64,000 bases of DNA from Draconibacterium mangrovi (GTDB taxonomy: Bacteria > Bacteroidota > Bacteroidia > Bacteroidales > Prolixibacteraceae), in the NCBI RefSeq assembly GCF_010586825.1, contig NZ_JAAAGB010000003.1, forward strand, positions 1-64,000. The letters run 5' to 3'. This document shows, one piece after another, positions 8,326 to 16,073 of the stretch. Below the pieces are notes generated by a model. That model saw only the letters and a list, made by a program, of their open reading frames with translations. It was not told the DNA's origin and ran no database searches. The translations under genes and the position numbers were made by a program. How positions within the stretch are numbered: position 1 is the first letter of the stretch; each line of letters starts with the position of its first letter.

Positions 8326-9000
8326 TTAGATATCATAATATCCAACCATTATTTCAGCAACTTCTGTTCTGTCATCATAAATTTTACTAATATTCTTTGA
8401 AATAGCAGTTCCACTTTCAGTAATTGTCCATTGATTATTTTCTTTAGTCATGATGTAACTTTTGTCAATATTATATTTTCCCATAAATAACTTTGCAGAC
8501 ACAGTTACATCTCCAGACTTATTTTCGATTGGCTCACTAATAACCAGATAATTCTTAGTTTGGTGAGTTGCAATCCAAAACATTATTTCATCTGTATTCT
8601 TATCTGCTTGTTCTAATTGAGGATTTTCAATATCGATATCCATTTGAATGTGTGAAGTATCCCAATTTGTCGCGGGTAAATGCTGAATTTGGTTAAAAAT
8701 ATACTCTTCAGAATCTTTATAAAACGGATGATTTAAAGGTACTGTAAGATAAGTAAACACCCCAAATCTATTATTCAGAGTATCAAATTCTAAATTATTG
8801 TAAGAATTTGCAATCAGGATAATTTTGCCAATTGATATTGTATCATTCGTTTCTTTTATAATAAATGTTTTGGATTCAAGTGTTAATCTGTCCTTCAGTA
8901 TAATATTCAATAATTCATGATTGCGTTCAATTCTGTCAGAGTCAGTTGAGCAACCTTGTAAAAGAAGAATTATAAATATTGATTTGATTATATATTTCAT
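8326..9000 (-). CDS. Hypothetical lipoprotein
   Basis: I place the start at ATG 8998-9000, which gives MKYIIKSIFIILLLQGC, a clean lipoprotein signal with the lipobox LQGC. A start at 9021 would put seven extra residues in front and run into the attC-like repeat. The mature protein (~205 residues) has no family I recognise; it is rich in Asn, Ile, Asp and Glu with predicted alternating strands (IGKIILIANSYNNLEFDTL) and is likely periplasmic or surface-exposed. Inverted repeats flank the gene on both sides (8158-8309 and 9018-9189), the arrangement expected of a gene cassette. Confidence 0.7.
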   Translation of the reverse strand: MKYIIKSIFIILLLQGCSTDSDRIERNHELLNIILKDRLTLESKTFIIKETNDTISIGKIILIANSYNNLEFDTLNNRFGVFTYLTVPLNHPFYKDSEEYIFNQIQHLPATNWDTSHIQMDIDIENPQLEQADKNTDEIMFWIATHQTKNYLVISEPIENKSGDVTVSAKLFMGKYNIDKSYIMTKENNQWTITESGTAISKNISKIYDDRTEVAEIMVGYYDI

Positions 9001-9017
9001 ATCGCTTTTAAGCTTAC

Positions 9018-9189
9018 ACACAACGGGTGGTACATGTTGTCGGGGCGGATTTCGGAGAGCGTCTCAGTCCGCCAGCTGGCGGACACGTATCTGCGAAACG
9101 AGAATTGAAGCGAAGCGGAAATCGGCCTAAAGCCAATCCGCAGTTGGCGTACCACCGAACCCCGCCCTGCAATATGTACTGCGTTATGC
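9018..9189 (-). repeat. Second attC-like inverted repeat
   Basis: On the minus strand it starts GCATAAC (9189-9183), about 10 nt after the stop of the 9200-10021 gene, and ends GTTGTGT (9024-9018), 17 nt before the ATG at 9000. The arms align well over ~30 nt: AACG, GTACAT, TTG and GGGCGG occur in the same order in both. The centre carries a perfect 18-bp palindrome, GTCCGCCAG plus its complement, at 9067-9084. The core heptamers fit RYRYAAC/GTTRYRY rather than the strict consensus. Confidence 0.5.
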
Positions 9190-9199
9190 AACGAATTTT

Positions 9200-10021
9200 T
9201 TAACTTGTCACTAAATAGGAAACAACAAATATTCCTATTGTAACAACAACCATAAAGATCATTGCAAACGTTTTATTTTTCTTGTCTGCGTTATTTCTTA
9301 TTTCAAATTTTATTGCAATTTCATTGAACTGCCTGTCTGTTAGTCCTCTAATTATTTCCGAATTCCTTAGTTTTAATTCTGTCCTTTTATAGTAAAGAAA
9401 AAGAATTATTAAAATTGTTGTCCACCCGATGGCAAATGAAAATGGGAACGGGTAACTAGCCTGAAGGTAAATTGCCAAAGCTATTCCACCAAAAAAGATT
9501 AATACTCCTACCCAAAGAACTTTTCTTTTATGTTTTTTGAATAAGTCAATGACCATTTCCAAGTTCTTTTTATCATTAACAAGGTCATCAATACTATTGA
9601 AAAATTTAGTTTCTCTTCCTTTAATTTTTCCATTACTGAAAAAAACAATAGCTTTTTTAATTTTATGCGATGTGGTATCAAAGTGTGAAAGGTCTATCTG
9701 GAAGTCAGAGTTTTTTGTTTTTATTTTAAAATAAATTTTCTCTCCATTTATATCTTCGACTTCCACATCATCAATGGATTTCCATGGAAAAGATTTATTC
9801 TCGAATTTTAGATGAATTCCATATTTGTCAATGATAATGCCTGGTTGTCTGTTTTGTAATCTTTTAATTATTGAATAGCCAACATAACAAATTACAGCAA
9901 ATGGAATTACGATAAAAAAATCAGGTTTTTTAAGTTTAAAAAAGAGCATAGTAATTGCAGCAATGGAAGAATATATTTCCAATTCTGTAATTATGGTCTT
10001 TTTGATTTCAAGTTTTTTCAT
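9200..10021 (-). CDS. Hypothetical membrane protein with a PH-like middle domain
   Basis: A 273-residue protein. Residues ~15-50 form one or two membrane segments; residues ~58-130 (GIIIDKYGIHLKFENKSFPW, then DDVEVEDINGEKIYFKIKT) look like the beta-rich bacterial PH-type domain often found in small membrane proteins of Bacteroidota; two more membrane segments lie at ~168-210 and a last one at ~250-270. No function can be assigned. It is very AT-rich and ends 10 nt before an attC-like repeat. On its 5' side GTTAGGGC (minus strand, about 10060) could be the core of the preceding site, making this the third cassette-like unit in a row. Confidence 0.65.
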   Translation of the reverse strand: MKKLEIKKTIITELEIYSSIAAITMLFFKLKKPDFFIVIPFAVICYVGYSIIKRLQNRQPGIIIDKYGIHLKFENKSFPWKSIDDVEVEDINGEKIYFKIKTKNSDFQIDLSHFDTTSHKIKKAIVFFSNGKIKGRETKFFNSIDDLVNDKKNLEMVIDLFKKHKRKVLWVGVLIFFGGIALAIYLQASYPFPFSFAIGWTTILIILFLYYKRTELKLRNSEIIRGLTDRQFNEIAIKFEIRNNADKKNKTFAMIFMVVVTIGIFVVSYLVTS

Positions 10022-10468
10022 TCCATTTCGGTCTTGTGACGGTCTGTTTTAATTTGTTGCCCTAACTTACTTATCTGTTCATATTTTTCAACTCTACCCA
10101 CCATAAATTGCTGGATATGTTCATATTTTATGATTTTACAGATCAGAGTCATTAAGAGGGTTTTTATGATTTTTTAAAACTTTTCATACTAGTTAATAAG
10201 AACACGAAAACCGTACAATACTTCCATCTGCAGGAAATTATACCAGGTTTAGGCATACAATATTGAATCTTGTAAGTGTTATCTTCTTTTGTTATTTCAG
10301 GGCGCGTATTCAACGGGATGATTTTTTGTTTTAAAGTTAGCATTCTGTTTAACAAAAACAATACAGGAGTGACAAATTGAAAGCAAACAAAATATCCATT
10401 AAGGCCAAAGCCTTATTCCACGTTGGTTTCCGTAAGCAGATTATCGGGAAAACGCCTAACCAACTGAT
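10022..10468. other. Intergenic stretch without supported gene
   Basis: AT-rich DNA with no convincing coding region. It holds GCCCTAAC at about 10059 (possible cassette boundary) and GCCTTATTCCACGT at about 10409, which is the same 14-mer as in the right arm of the attC-like repeat at 8282-8295, suggesting a decayed copy. Confidence 0.5.
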
Positions 10469-10770
10469 TACAAGAGCTCCCCGGAGCTCTATTTGAAACT
10501 TTCGTAGGACTGCGAAAGTTTCACCGACTACTAATTACTGCTTTCGTGCCGCTACAAGAGCTCCACCGAGTTCTCAAAAGTCCTTTCGTAGGGCTACGAA
10601 AGCTTCCCAGAGTCCTATTTAGTGCTTTCGCAGGCGTACGCTGCCATTAAATAGTTCTATTTACTGCTTTCGTAGAGCTGCGAAAGCCTCTCCGTGTTCT
10701 CAAAACTACTTTCGTACGGCTACAATGATACTTTTGAGGGCTATTTGGTGCTTTCGTATGGCTACAAAAG
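10469..10770. repeat. Tandem 42-bp minisatellite with a hairpin in each unit
   Basis: The hexamer CTTTCG begins units at 10499, 10541, 10583, 10625, 10667, 10709 and 10751, an exact 42-bp step, with a partial unit before (register kept from about 10469). The first 20 bp of a typical unit is an inverted repeat, CTTTCGTAG-GG-CTACGAAAG at 10583-10602; the second half follows a looser consensus around CTCCACCGAGTTCTATTTACTG. Both halves vary between units, but the spacing never does. Confidence 0.95.
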
Positions 10771-11030
10771 GGCCTTAGCCTACACGCCGGACGCGTTAAA
10801 ACCTTACAACAGGGATATAAACCCTACAGGCAAGCCATTGTTATGCAACGCTAATCGATTAGTCATCAATTTACTGCTTATGCAAAATAACGCAAACCCT
10901 GCTGTTGTCATTTATTATCAAATCCAACTTCTCATCTACTATTTCTTAAAAAAGGACAGAAAAACTGATGTATTTTTAAACCTAATTAAGATATTAGCGT
11001 CTTATATTGTTATTAAGAACATAATTCAAC

Positions 11031-11900
11031 ATGAAACTATTAGAAAACAGATTTTTTGAAGGAGAACGCCCCTTATTTGCAGCAAAAGGTTTACACATTA
11101 AAAAAGTTGAAATCGGTATAGGAGAATCGGCCCTTAAAGAAGCAAGCAACATAATAGCTACCGCTTGTACTTTTAGCGGAAAATACCCGTTTTGGCACAA
11201 TACAAACAGTATTATTGAGGACTGTTTGTTTACCCCCGGAGGCCGGGCAGCTATTTGGTACTGCAAAGACCTGCGAATGGTAAATACCCGCGTAGAAGCC
11301 CCAAAAATGTTTCGCGAAATTGACGGATTGTACCTGAAAAACGTAGAACTTACCGATGCACAGGAATGTACCTGGTGGTGCCGTAACATTGAATTTGAAG
11401 ACGTAAAAGTGACCAATGGCGATTACATCTTTAAAAACAGCGAGAATATAAAAGTTGATAACCTTACACTTCAGGGAAACTATGGTTTTCAGTACGCCAA
11501 AAATGTTGAAATCCGAAACTCGCACCTTAACTCGAAAGACGCTTTCTGGAATACCGAGAATGTAACGGTTTACGATTCGGTAATTGACGGTGAATACCTG
11601 GGCTGGCATTCGAAAAACCTGCGATTGGTTAACTGTGTAATTGGTGGTACGCAGCCTTTGTGTTATGCCCAGAATCTGGTGCTTGAAAACTGTAAGATGA
11701 AAGCGGATGCCGATCTGGCATTTGAATACAGCACCTTAAAAGCCGAAATTTCAAGTCCGGTTGTCAGTGTAAAAAATCCTTCCACCGGCGAAATTATAGC
11801 ACACAGCATTGGCGAAATCATCTTCGACGAACACTGTAAATGTCCCGGGGGCTGCGAAATCAAAGTTCAAAGCGAAGTAAACGTTAAAGGACTATGCTAA
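11031..11900 (+). CDS. DUF3737 family protein (predicted beta-helix)
   Basis: A 289-residue cytoplasmic protein that matches the DUF3737 family along its length. It shows many short repeats of the form -N--V-NS-- (SENIKVDNLTLQGNYGFQYAKNVEIRNSHL), the mark of a right-handed parallel beta-helix. Frequent Trp/Cys (WWCRN, WYCKDLRM) and a C-terminal Cys cluster (HCKCPGGCEIK, residues ~270-280) are notable; the cluster could bind metal. The biochemical role is unknown. Its stop codon overlaps the start of the EamA gene (ATG at 11894, TAA at 11898-11900). In related genomes this family is, as I recall, often next to a PatB-type aminotransferase, which here lies two genes downstream. Confidence 0.85.
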   Translation: MKLLENRFFEGERPLFAAKGLHIKKVEIGIGESALKEASNIIATACTFSGKYPFWHNTNSIIEDCLFTPGGRAAIWYCKDLRMVNTRVEAPKMFREIDGLYLKNVELTDAQECTWWCRNIEFEDVKVTNGDYIFKNSENIKVDNLTLQGNYGFQYAKNVEIRNSHLNSKDAFWNTENVTVYDSVIDGEYLGWHSKNLRLVNCVIGGTQPLCYAQNLVLENCKMKADADLAFEYSTLKAEISSPVVSVKNPSTGEIIAHSIGEIIFDEHCKCPGGCEIKVQSEVNVKGLC

Positions 11901-12823
11901 ACAAAATCGACAAGAAATCAATACAAATCATTTTTGCCTATTTTCTTATTTATGTGGTTTGGGGTTCAACTTACTACTTCATCGGTTATGCATTAAACGA
12001 CTTCCCTCCTTTCCTGCTTGGTGCAGTACGCTTTTCGATTGCCGGAGTTCTTCTGCTGGCATGGCGCTATTACAAGGGGGTGAATATATTTGAGAAAAGC
12101 CTGGTAAAAAAATCGGCAGTTAGCGGACTTGTTCTGCTGTTTATCGATATGGCGGTGATTATGCTGGCGCAAAGTTATGTAACCAGCAGCCTGGTTGCCA
12201 TTATCGCGTCCTCCACTACTATCTGGATACTGCTGCTCGATTTCCCCATGTGGAAAAAGAACTTTAAAAATCCGTTTACCATCGGTGGTATCGTACTTGG
12301 TTTTCTTGGCGTTTTACTTTTATACCTGGAACAATATCTGAACGAAAATATCGCCGACATTCATAACATAGGAATCTACATCCTTATATTCGGGTGTATA
12401 TCGTGGGCTTTGGGTACGCTTTACACCAAATACTTTTCGATGCGCGAAACCAGCACCGATGCATTTGCAGGAGCCGCCTGGCAAATGATATTTGCTTCCC
12501 TTATGTTTTGGATTTTCTCGACATCGCTTGGAGAAATGAAAACGATAGAAGCCAAAGAGATTTCAATCTCATCATGGGCAGCTGTTGTTTACCTCATTAT
12601 TTTTGGTTCCATATTCGCCTACACCGCATATATCTGGTTGTTAAAAGTTCGTCCGGCCGCCGAGGTGGCTACTCACGCCTATGTAAATCCGGTTATTGCG
12701 ATAATACTCGGCGTATCGCTGGGAAACGAACTGGTTACCGGCATACAAATTGGCGGTCTGGTTCTTATTCTTGCAAGTGTAACACTGGTGCAGCTTAACA
12801 AGCTAAGGTTAGTCAGAAAATAA
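11894..12823 (+). CDS. EamA-family (DMT) transporter
   Basis: A 309-residue inner-membrane protein with ten predicted helices in two EamA halves. Typical starts of each half are visible: YFLIYVVWGSTYYFIGYAL (residues ~16-34) and the second repeat beginning near GIYILIFGCISWALGTLYTKY (~160). RPAAEVATHAYVNPVIAIILG near residue 260 is the conserved end of the family. Such carriers export amino acids or other metabolites by antiport; the substrate is unknown. It overlaps the DUF3737 gene by 7 nt and is followed after 2 nt by the DUF418 gene, so the three are probably co-transcribed. Confidence 0.9.
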   Translation: MLNKIDKKSIQIIFAYFLIYVVWGSTYYFIGYALNDFPPFLLGAVRFSIAGVLLLAWRYYKGVNIFEKSLVKKSAVSGLVLLFIDMAVIMLAQSYVTSSLVAIIASSTTIWILLLDFPMWKKNFKNPFTIGGIVLGFLGVLLLYLEQYLNENIADIHNIGIYILIFGCISWALGTLYTKYFSMRETSTDAFAGAAWQMIFASLMFWIFSTSLGEMKTIEAKEISISSWAAVVYLIIFGSIFAYTAYIWLLKVRPAAEVATHAYVNPVIAIILGVSLGNELVTGIQIGGLVLILASVTLVQLNKLRLVRK

Positions 12824-12825
12824 CT

Positions 12826-14085
12826 ATGAGTAACATTCCTACCCCGCTTTCTTCGCGCGAACGTATTGATTACATGGACTTGCTGAGAGGAATCGCGATC
12901 TTCGGCATTCTAATCGCCAATTTAAGGTGGTTCTCGCTTTATTCACCACAAGTGAGCGGGTGGTTTACTTTCGGGGAAATCGATCGTGCAGTTCACCTGC
13001 TGCAAGGCGTTTTTATCGAAAGTAAATTTTATACCATCTTCAGTATCCTTTTTGGCTGGGGGATAGCACTTCAGATCAACCGCTCGAAAAAAGACGATGC
13101 CTCTACTGCCGCCTTCCTTCGCCGACGACTCTGGTTTATGATGCTTCTGGGCGGATTGCATATGTTTTTTATATGGGAAGGCGACATTGTATTTCTTTAC
13201 GGATTGGTTGGTTTTGTATTGGTAGCACTCCGGAATTATTCCAACAGAACCCTGTTAATCACGGGTATTCTCCTGCTTCTGTCTCCCGTTTTGCTTTATT
13301 TTCTGAAGATGAATCTGCAGTGGGTAAACTACCCTTCCGACTATTTATACAGCCTTGGAGAAAAAGTGTACCAACACTTTGGCTGGATTGATCAGGATAC
13401 CAGCAGAACAGGTGTTTTAAGTGAAAGTACGGCCATCATGTCAAACATTAAAATTACACTGGCTGATGCGCCTTACCGTTTTGCCTATTTATTTGCCGTT
13501 AGCCGCATTCCTAAAGTACTGGGTGCCATGTTAATTGGTTTTTATATTGGCCGAATAAATTTGTACTCTAAAATAATGAAGTACAAAAAAGTGGTATTCA
13601 GTGCAACCATTGTTGGATTGATTGTTTTTGTTCCACTCAATTACTGGCTCGAAGGTGTTCTGAAAAATGACACCGCCTATTATCAGCATCAAATCGAAGG
13701 TTTGTATTATACCGTTGCTGATTCGCTTGTGGTGTTTCCTTTGGCTTTGGTGTACATGACGGCATTGGCGTTGCTGTTCGAAAAGAAGTGGATTCAGACA
13801 ATTCTGAACCCGGTGCTGGCTGTCGGTAAAACAGCTTTCAGCAATTATGTATTTCAGAGTATAATCGGAATAATTCTGTTTTATGGAGTTGGTTTTGGTC
13901 TGGCTCAGCAATTTGGCCCGCTGGCCTGGACTATTGCTGCGGTAATTATATTTGGTCTCCAAATCATCCTGAGCAATTTATGGCTGAAATATTTCCGTTT
14001 TGGACCATTGGAATGGATATGGAGAAGTTTAACTTACCGGAAAATCCAACCACTAAAACTTGCAAAGGATTATTTGAGGATGTAA
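12826..14085 (+). CDS. DUF418 (YeiB-like) membrane protein
   Basis: A 419-residue polytopic protein. The N-terminus RIDYMDLLRGIAIFGILIANL and the block SKFYTIFSILFGWGIALQI are typical of DUF418/YeiB proteins, related to acyltransferase-3-type membrane enzymes. The C-terminal DUF418 domain ends with FSNYVFQSIIG and RFGPLEWIWRSLTY, the usual family ending. About ten membrane helices. The role is unproven; transfer of an acyl group or transport has been proposed for the superfamily. It starts 2 nt after the EamA gene. Confidence 0.88.
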   Translation: MSNIPTPLSSRERIDYMDLLRGIAIFGILIANLRWFSLYSPQVSGWFTFGEIDRAVHLLQGVFIESKFYTIFSILFGWGIALQINRSKKDDASTAAFLRRRLWFMMLLGGLHMFFIWEGDIVFLYGLVGFVLVALRNYSNRTLLITGILLLLSPVLLYFLKMNLQWVNYPSDYLYSLGEKVYQHFGWIDQDTSRTGVLSESTAIMSNIKITLADAPYRFAYLFAVSRIPKVLGAMLIGFYIGRINLYSKIMKYKKVVFSATIVGLIVFVPLNYWLEGVLKNDTAYYQHQIEGLYYTVADSLVVFPLALVYMTALALLFEKKWIQTILNPVLAVGKTAFSNYVFQSIIGIILFYGVGFGLAQQFGPLAWTIAAVIIFGLQIILSNLWLKYFRFGPLEWIWRSLTYRKIQPLKLAKDYLRM

Positions 14086-14118
14086 ATTCAAAGTAAAAAG
14101 CGAAGTAAACATTTAATT

Positions 14119-15294
14119 ATGCAACACAATTTCGACGAAAAAATAGTACGCAGAGGCACCAATTCATACAAATGGGATTCAAAAACCAGCGACGATATTA
14201 TTCCGCTGTGGGTGGCCGATATGGATTTTAAAACTGCACAACCAATAATCGATGCACTTACGAATCGTGTTCAGCACGGCATTTTTGGATACACCAAAGT
14301 ACCCGATGCCTATTACAATGCGGTTATCAGCTGGTTTAAACGCCGGCACAATTTTACAATCGAAAAAGAATGGATGATCTACACAATTGGTGTGGTTCCT
14401 GCCATTTCGGCTACCATTCTGGCTCTTACCGAACCCGGTGATAAAGTAATTGTACAGGAGCCGGTTTACAATTGTTTTTTCTCGTCGATTCGAAATAACA
14501 AATGCGAAAGTTTTTCAAACGATTTGATATACAAAGACGGCAAATACACCATCGATTTCAACGATCTGGAGAAAAAGGCAGCTGATCCGAAAGCCAAAGT
14601 GATGCTTTTATGCAACCCACATAATCCGGCAGGCCGTGTTTGGACCAAGGATGAACTGGAGAAAGTTGGTGAAATTTGTTTCCGAAATAATGTAATCGTA
14701 GTTTCTGATGAAATCCATTGCGATTTGGTGCACCCGGGATATACTCATATTCCCTTCGCATCGCTGGGCCAACAGTTTTTAAAGAACTCGGTAACCTGCG
14801 TTGCTCCAAGTAAAACCTTTAACCTGGCGGGATTACAGATTGCCAATATTTTAACCTACGACGCTGAGATCCGCAAAAAGATCGATAAAGCGATCAACAT
14901 TAACGAAGTTTGCGATGTGAGTCCGTTTGCAGTTGAAGGATTGATTGCCGCTTACACACACGAAGATTCGGAAAAATGGCTGGATGATTTACGAGCATAC
15001 TTGTGGGACAATTACCTGTTGGTAAAAGGTTTCTTTGCAGAGAACCTCCCCCAATTCCCGATTTTACCACTTGAAGCTACTTACCTGGTTTGGATCGACA
15101 CTTCGGTTTTAAACATTAAGTCGGAGAAGCTAACCGAATTGCTGATAGAAAAAGGAAAGGTTTGGCTCAACGAAGGAACGGTTTATGGCGCAGCCGGAGA
15201 AGGTTTTATGCGCCTAAACATTGCCTGTCCGCGTGATGTTTTACAGGAAGGATTGAACAGATTAAAAACGGCATTTGACCAAATTACGGTTTGA
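14119..15294 (+). CDS. PatB/MalY-type PLP aminotransferase (putative cystathionine beta-lyase)
   Basis: A 391-residue fold-type I PLP enzyme. The N-terminus [16 protein letters not shown] and [15 protein letters not shown] are signatures of the PatB/MalY (C-S lyase) subgroup. [11 protein letters not shown] (~residue 172) and [10 protein letters not shown] (~193) bind the cofactor, and Lys in [12 protein letters not shown] (~residue 235) forms the Schiff base; MRLNIACPR near the end holds the carboxylate-binding Arg. The likely reaction is beta-elimination from cystathionine or cysteine conjugates. The cytoplasmic enzyme's gene begins 33 nt after the DUF418 gene; the spacer carries the second copy of a 25-nt direct repeat. 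Confidence 0.88.
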   Translation: MQHNFDEKIVRRGTNSYKWDSKTSDDIIPLWVADMDFKTAQPIIDALTNRVQHGIFGYTKVPDAYYNAVISWFKRRHNFTIEKEWMIYTIGVVPAISATILALTEPGDKVIVQEPVYNCFFSSIRNNKCESFSNDLIYKDGKYTIDFNDLEKKAADPKAKVMLLCNPHNPAGRVWTKDELEKVGEICFRNNVIVVSDEIHCDLVHPGYTHIPFASLGQQFLKNSVTCVAPSKTFNLAGLQIANILTYDAEIRKKIDKAININEVCDVSPFAVEGLIAAYTHEDSEKWLDDLRAYLWDNYLLVKGFFAENLPQFPILPLEATYLVWIDTSVLNIKSEKLTELLIEKGKVWLNEGTVYGAAGEGFMRLNIACPRDVLQEGLNRLKTAFDQITV

Positions 15295-15435
15295 AACATT
15301 ATAAGATAATTGTAAGGATCAATAATAAATTTCAAACTACTAATTACGAGGCGTTTAATCTCTATCCGGGCCTTACAAACATTATTTCAGAGTGATCGTA
15401 AAAAATATAAACTAGTAGAATTTAAGCAGAATCAA

Positions 15436-15443
15436 TATATTTG
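15436..15443 (+). promoter_or_regulatory. -7 promoter element for ssrA
   Basis: TATATTTG matches TAnnTTTG and is followed by CACC as in many strong Bacteroidota promoters. The tmRNA begins ~119 nt further on, so a 5' leader must be removed. The leader contains a hairpin GCAACAAA/TTTGTTGC at about 15470-15493 and GTTGG/CCAAC near 15495-15510. No clear -33 TTTG is present at the expected distance. Confidence 0.5.
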
Positions 15444-15561
15444 CACCGGATTTGATAAAGTTGTTTATGCAACAAACCTCACATTTTGTTGCCGGTTGGT
15501 TAGCCAACACAAACAAACATCAATCCAACGTTCTGTATTATAAGGTAATACTATTTCTACT

Positions 15562-15956
15562 GGGGCTGACTGGTTTTGACAGCGGGTAGAAGAGACAGGT
15601 AAGCATGTCGGGTTTTGGTTGTTGACCCGTTAAAAATAATGATCAAAACCATAATTGGCGAAAATAATTACGCTCTTGCTGCGTAATCTAACAATTTAGA
15701 TTACACTTAATTCCGAAACAAGGTTTTGGAACAAGACATCGCCCGGATGCTAATGCTTTGAAGCGGTCCGAACCGGCGGTGCAAATAAATCGAAGCTAGC
15801 ATAAACGAAGCTCTGGCGTTTTTGCGAAATTAAAAGAGATAAGGTAGTAGTTGGTGGCTTTGATCCGGCTGCTATTCGAAAATTAAGTCAGAGATAAACA
15901 TGTAGAAAGCTTGTAGCTTCCTCGTTTGGACGCGGGTTCGACTCCCGCCAGCTCCA
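15562..15956 (+). ncRNA. ssrA: Transfer-messenger RNA (tmRNA)
   Basis: The RNA rescues stalled ribosomes by acting first as tRNA-Ala and then as a short message. The 5' end GGGGCTG (15562-15568) pairs with CAGCTCC (15949-15955) to form the acceptor stem, and GACTGGTTTTGACAG follows. The 3' end has the T arm (GCGGGTTCGACTCCCGC). The tag reading frame at 15657-15686 is GGC GAA AAT AAT TAC GCT CTT GCT GCG TAA, giving GENNYALAA, the usual Bacteroidota tag. Pseudoknot-rich sequence fills the middle. CCA is not fully encoded after the discriminator base, so it must be added. Confidence 0.97.
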
Positions 15957-15982
15957 CTTTTTCAAATAGCAAGATCAAAAAA

Positions 15983-16023
15983 ACAATAAAGCACTTACAT
16001 TTAACATGTTAGTGCTTTATTGT
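15983..16023 (+). terminator. Hairpin between ssrA and the convergent barrel-protein gene
   Basis: Thirteen base pairs, ACAATAAAGCACT (15983-15995) against AGTGCTTTATTGT (16011-16023), 15-nt loop. It is placed between two convergent genes and could end transcription from both sides, although there is no long T run. Confidence 0.65.
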
Positions 16024-16073
16024 ACTTTATCACATTAAAGAATAAAAACAAATGTGCTTCTATTCTCGCTAAG

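Larger units (their letters stand above)
11861..14113 (+). repeat. 25-nt direct repeat bracketing the EamA-DUF418 pair
   Basis: Copy 1 is 11861-11885, in the 3' end of the DUF3737 gene; copy 2 is 14089-14113, just before the aminotransferase gene. They agree at 22 of 25 positions and share the unbroken core AAAGCGAAGTAAAC. The DNA between them holds the EamA and DUF418 genes. Confidence 0.8.

Noticed and set aside
10469-10770. CRISPR array
   Set aside because: Both halves of each 42-bp unit are related between units; there are no unique spacers and no cas genes.
10694-11059. Plus-strand 121-codon open frame
   Set aside because: It begins with GTG in the 42-bp repeat, where earlier units have stops in the same frame, and runs into the DUF3737 start.
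11091-11609. Minus-strand 172-codon open frame
   Set aside because: Antisense shadow of the DUF3737 gene; composition is biased (Val/Phe-rich) and no motif is seen.
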